Assembly (NCBI GenBank): GCA_913031095.1
Contig: CAJWGH010000040.1
Location: 1 to 8,007 of the forward strand
DNA from: an uncultured Chloroflexota bacterium
Lineage (GTDB): Bacteria; Chloroflexota; Dehalococcoidia; UBA3495
Length of the DNA: 8,007 bases
Reading direction: 5' to 3'
Position numbers and translations under genes: made by a program. Numbering within the stretch: the first letter of the stretch is position 1; each line of letters begins with the position of its first letter. The notes below the pieces were generated by a model. It was not told the origin of the DNA. It was given only the letters and a program-made list of their open reading frames with translations, and ran no database searches. Positions 5,420-8,007 of this stretch are shown here, in pieces.

Positions 5420-7442
5420 ACACCCGTTTTCGGTGGTTGGTTACGTAATCCACCAGCAAGTATTCACCAAGGTTGTCGGCGCTACTGTAGAAGGCGCGTC
5501 CGCTGTTGATACGGGTCATGCGCTCCACAAAGTTGACCAACTGGTAGTTGTTCTCCAGCATGAAGGTGTTAATCAAGATGTCTTCCTGGGTACAACGGCG
5601 CACCTCTTTAAGGGTCTCCAGTTCAGTACGGTGGCTGGGCGGATAGGCGAAGAACGCCCGGTCGCCTTCCAGGTGGGCGGTGGGTTCGCCGTCGGTTACC
5701 ACCAGTATCTGTCGAGTACCACCCTTTTCCTTGGACAACAGCTTTCTGGAGAGGATCAAGGCATGATGCAGGTTGGTGCCCGACACCCAGGCGTTCCAGC
5801 TGCATTTGGCCAGGTCTTCTTCTTTGATCTCCCGCGCATAGTCCGAAAATCCTACGATATGGAGGCTGTCTCTCGGGTATTGGCTGCGCATAAGCGCCAT
5901 CAGAGCCAGAGTGACCTTCTTGGCCGCCTGCCAGTTGTTGAATAGGCCCATAGATCGGCTTTGGTCTAACAACAGAACGGTTGAGGACCGGGTCATGTGC
6001 TCGTTCCGGTAAACTTCAAAGTCCTCCGGTCTAAGACGAACCGGCACTTGAGGGCCGCCTCGGAGTACGGCGTTCTTGACTGTAGCTTGCAGGTCGACCT
6101 GGAAGGGGTCGCCGAATTCATAAATCTTAGTTTCACCAAGAAGGTCGCCATTAGCGCCACGGGCGTCCATCTGATGGTTACCCATGCGGTCTTTCTTCAG
6201 GTGGGTGAAGACCTCTTTCAGGGCTTTCTGGCCGATACGGCGGATGCCCCGGGCAGTTAGGTCCATCTTTTCGTTGTCAGTCACATAGCCCGATTCTTGA
6301 AGCATCTTCCGCAATCGGTCCAATTCGTCGTAGATGCGGCGGGCATCGTCACCCAAGAGTTCGGCTAGTTTGTCGGGGTCGATGTTTTCCATGTTCCCGG
6401 TACGCATGGCTTCTTGGAGGGATTGTTCTAGTTGGTCCAACTCCTGAAGGCCTCGCATCATCTCCCTCGCCTGTTCCATGGTCAGGCCATCCTCGCCGAG
6501 AAACGGGTACTGACGGCGCAGGTCGTCCATGGGCATCAGCTGTTCCATCAACGATGCGAACTGGGCCATTGCCCGCTGGGTCTCTGGGTCGAGGGCCTGG
6601 GATAAGGCGTCTTCCATCTCACGGCGAGCTTCCGGAGACATACTGTCCAGCATGGACTGCGACTGAGCCAACTGCTCTTGTAGTTGCAGCATCAGCTCTT
6701 CAAAACTCTGGGGCGGATCGTCACCGAACATACCGCCGAATTGCTGCATAAAGCTGTCGAAGTCCGGTTCACTCCCGGACAACTTGTCTTTGATCATCTG
6801 GTTAAGCTGATCCATCATGTCTCGGGTAGCAGCCATGTCTTCAGGCGACATGCCCTTTATCTGGTCCATCATCTGCTGGCCCGTGTTCTGAGCCATCTGG
6901 CTCTTCAGCAAGTCTAAGAGCTCTTGGAACTTCTGCTGGGCTTCTGGGTCTATGAAGTCGTATTCCAAAAGCCCTTGAATCTGACTTCCGAGGCCTTCGG
7001 GGAGGTTGTTCAGCTTCTCCTGGTTGTTATCTGCGCGCTTCTTCAGCAGGTCGAGCAGACTCTGCTGTTGGTCCTTGTCTTCACCATCGTCGGCATCAAC
7101 TTGGCCTTGGGCTTCGTCCAGCCGGCGTTTGATGCCTTCCCGTTCGGTTTTAACGACCTCTTCCAAGCGTTCTTTGAGGTCATCTACCACCGAGTCCATG
7201 TTGTGTTGCTGGAGTTGCTGGCGGCGCTGGTTCTTGAGTTGTTCCATCAATTCGCGCAGGCCAGGCATCTGCTGCCCGTCGTGGTTCTGGGGTCCCTGGC
7301 GCATCATGTCCCGCAGGGCCTGCATAACGTCGCCGTGGTTGAGGATATCTTCGGAGAGGAGGTCCATCAACTGGTCGGCGTCCAGTTCGAAGATCTGCTG
7401 GCTGCCGTCCCATTGGGAGTACCTACGTGTACGGTAGAGCAT
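5412..7442 (-). CDS. VWA-domain protein of the Mycobacterium Rv0959 type
   Basis: A 676-residue soluble protein with no signal peptide or membrane segment. The N-terminal segment (MLYRTRRYSQWDG to about 80, with VMQALRDMMRQG and MPGLRELMEQLKNQRRQQL) and the C-terminal VWA domain (about 485-670) resemble, from memory, the M. tuberculosis Rv0959 family. The metal-ion-dependent adhesion site is intact: DQSRS (Asp493, Ser495, Ser497), Thr556 in SGTNLHHAL, and Asp584 in VVTDGEPTAHLEG. Between them, residues about 85-385 are highly charged and helical, rich in Gln, Met, Glu, Asp and Leu, and probably form coiled coils or helical bundles. Relatives usually act with a MoxR/Mg-chelatase-like AAA+ ATPase in metal insertion or complex assembly; no such gene is in this window and the substrate is unknown. 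ATG 7442 has AGGA seven bases upstream. A candidate promoter lies in the 82-base gap before it, so it may be transcribed apart from its upstream neighbour. It ends 254 bases before pyrR. Confidence 0.93.
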   Translation of the reverse strand: MLYRTRRYSQWDGSQQIFELDADQLMDLLSEDILNHGDVMQALRDMMRQGPQNHDGQQMPGLRELMEQLKNQRRQQLQQHNMDSVVDDLKERLEEVVKTEREGIKRRLDEAQGQVDADDGEDKDQQQSLLDLLKKRADNNQEKLNNLPEGLGSQIQGLLEYDFIDPEAQQKFQELLDLLKSQMAQNTGQQMMDQIKGMSPEDMAATRDMMDQLNQMIKDKLSGSEPDFDSFMQQFGGMFGDDPPQSFEELMLQLQEQLAQSQSMLDSMSPEARREMEDALSQALDPETQRAMAQFASLMEQLMPMDDLRRQYPFLGEDGLTMEQAREMMRGLQELDQLEQSLQEAMRTGNMENIDPDKLAELLGDDARRIYDELDRLRKMLQESGYVTDNEKMDLTARGIRRIGQKALKEVFTHLKKDRMGNHQMDARGANGDLLGETKIYEFGDPFQVDLQATVKNAVLRGGPQVPVRLRPEDFEVYRNEHMTRSSTVLLLDQSRSMGLFNNWQAAKKVTLALMALMRSQYPRDSLHIVGFSDYAREIKEEDLAKCSWNAWVSGTNLHHALILSRKLLSKEKGGTRQILVVTDGEPTAHLEGDRAFFAYPPSHRTELETLKEVRRCTQEDILINTFMLENNYQLVNFVERMTRINSGRAFYSSADNLGEYLLVDYVTNHRKRVSA

Positions 7443-7479
7443 CGCGCATTCCTAAATTGAGGACGGGTGAATCCGGGCC

Positions 7480-7509
7480 ATCATACCTGTGGTTTTCCGG
7501 CAATAGCAA
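7480..7509 (-). promoter_or_regulatory. Candidate sigma-70-type promoter for the VWA gene
   Basis: On the minus strand TTGCTA (7509-7504, 4 of 6 to the -35 consensus) is followed after 18 bases by TATGAT (7485-7480, 5 of 6 to the -10 consensus). Initiation near 7473 would give about 30 bases of leader to the VWA ATG at 7442. Prediction by eye only. Confidence 0.45.
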
Positions 7510-7524
7510 GGACGAAAGACCGGT

Positions 7525-8007
7525 CTAGACAACGTTTGCGCCGAGGATGTCTTTGAGATGAGATAGCGCCCATTCATGGGCGTCGGGTTTAAAGCTGGCC
7601 ACACAATCAGCGGGCACTTCAACAGAGTAGTCGCGGTTGCGGGCATCTGATGCAGTATGGAGAACACAGATGTCGGTGCAAACTCCGCAGATGATGACCT
7701 TGTCCGGCTTCGCTGCGGACAGTCTGGCTTCCAAAGGCGTGTTGAAAAACCCGCTGTAGCGGTTCTTGGGAATTACATTGTCCTCAGTCACAAACCCTGA
7801 AAGTTCCGAAATGACGTGAGGCTCTTCTGTCCCCTTCACACAGTGAACTGGAAATATCTGGAACTCCAGGTCTCCTGGGTCGTGGTGGTCCGATATGAAA
7901 AGTATCTTGGAGCCTTCCGCTTGCTGTCTGAGCAGTAACGCATGGACTTTAGGGATTATCTGCCTCGACTCATCCCCGCAATAAAGATTGTGGCCCGGCT
8001 CTAAGAA
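7525..8007 (-). CDS. Nicotinamidase/isochorismatase-family cysteine hydrolase, N-terminus outside the window
   Basis: The frame is open to the window edge, giving 160 residues that lack only about the first 15 of a typical family member, including the catalytic Asp of the opening DxxNDF motif. What remains starts at FLEPGHNLYCG. Visible features (numbering from the first residue in the window): the metal-binding DHHDPGDLEF (40-49, Asp40 and His42) and His55 in FPVHCVKGT, the catalytic Lys81 in IPKNRYSGFFNT, and the nucleophile Cys114 in CGVCTDICVLHTA. This pattern with the FPxHCxxGT stretch is closer to nicotinamidases, which turn nicotinamide into nicotinate for NAD salvage, than to isochorismatases, but substrates in this superfamily are hard to tell from sequence. 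A GTG at 7839 lies inside the conserved core (HCV-KGT) and is not the start. It ends 82 bases before the VWA gene. Confidence 0.9.
   Translation of the reverse strand, partial: FLEPGHNLYCGDESRQIIPKVHALLLRQQAEGSKILFISDHHDPGDLEFQIFPVHCVKGTEEPHVISELSGFVTEDNVIPKNRYSGFFNTPLEARLSAAKPDKVIICGVCTDICVLHTASDARNRDYSVEVPADCVASFKPDAHEWALSHLKDILGANVV

Noticed and set aside
5346..5945. 199-codon plus-strand frame opposite the pyr leader and the end of the VWA gene
   Set aside because: It overlaps a gene with a fully recognisable VWA domain on the other strand and crosses the promoter/attenuator; the translation has no family features.
6924..7460. 178-codon plus-strand frame with a hydrophobic translation (LLLVLVFTIVG and similar)
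   Set aside because: It is the antisense of the Gln/Glu/Asp-rich helical region, whose complement naturally reads as Leu/Val/Phe; it mimics a membrane protein but is a shadow.
7525..7839. 104-residue hydrolase starting at GTG 7839
   Set aside because: The same frame continues upstream with conserved metal-binding residues to the window edge, so the GTG is an internal valine codon.

Overview
The window reads almost entirely on the minus strand and carries the front part of a de novo pyrimidine (UMP) biosynthesis operon. Read in the direction of transcription (right to left) it holds: the 3' part of a nicotinamidase/isochorismatase-family cysteine hydrolase (entering from position 8007); a 676-residue VWA-domain protein of the Mycobacterium Rv0959 type; a 254-base leader with a promoter, a PyrR-binding loop and an intrinsic terminator; then pyrR, pyrB, pyrC, carA, an unrecognised 138-residue gene, and the first 97 or so codons of carB, which runs off at position 1. 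No IS element, CRISPR array, tRNA, rRNA or phage gene was seen, and no plus-strand gene is convincing.

The operon logic is clear. CarA and CarB make carbamoyl phosphate, PyrB condenses it with aspartate, and PyrC closes the ring to dihydroorotate. PyrR senses UMP/UTP against PRPP and controls the whole unit by RNA binding. The leader shows this directly: an extended -10 promoter, a PyrR-loop (UCC-AGUGAG-G core) about 60 bases into the transcript, then a 9-bp hairpin followed by six U just before pyrR. A 9-bp alternative pairing joins the 3' half of the PyrR loop to the 5' arm of the terminator. This is the mutually exclusive antiterminator architecture known from Bacillus-type pyr attenuation.

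The least ordinary part is the carA-carB interval (about 670 bases). It holds an unrecognised reading frame with a very good ribosome binding site at a TTG codon, an extra AAGGAGG with no standard start codon after it, and a carB whose only ATG lacks a Shine-Dalgarno sequence, while an ATT at the conserved CarB start position has one.

Organism: a bacterium of moderate GC content with PyrR-controlled pyr genes in the order pyrR-pyrB-pyrC-carA-x-carB, an Rv0959-type VWA protein, and frequent TTG/GTG starts. This fits Chloroflexota (Dehalococcoidia-like) or a related deep Gram-positive-affiliated lineage. That placement is an inference from gene content and protein flavour only and is not secure.
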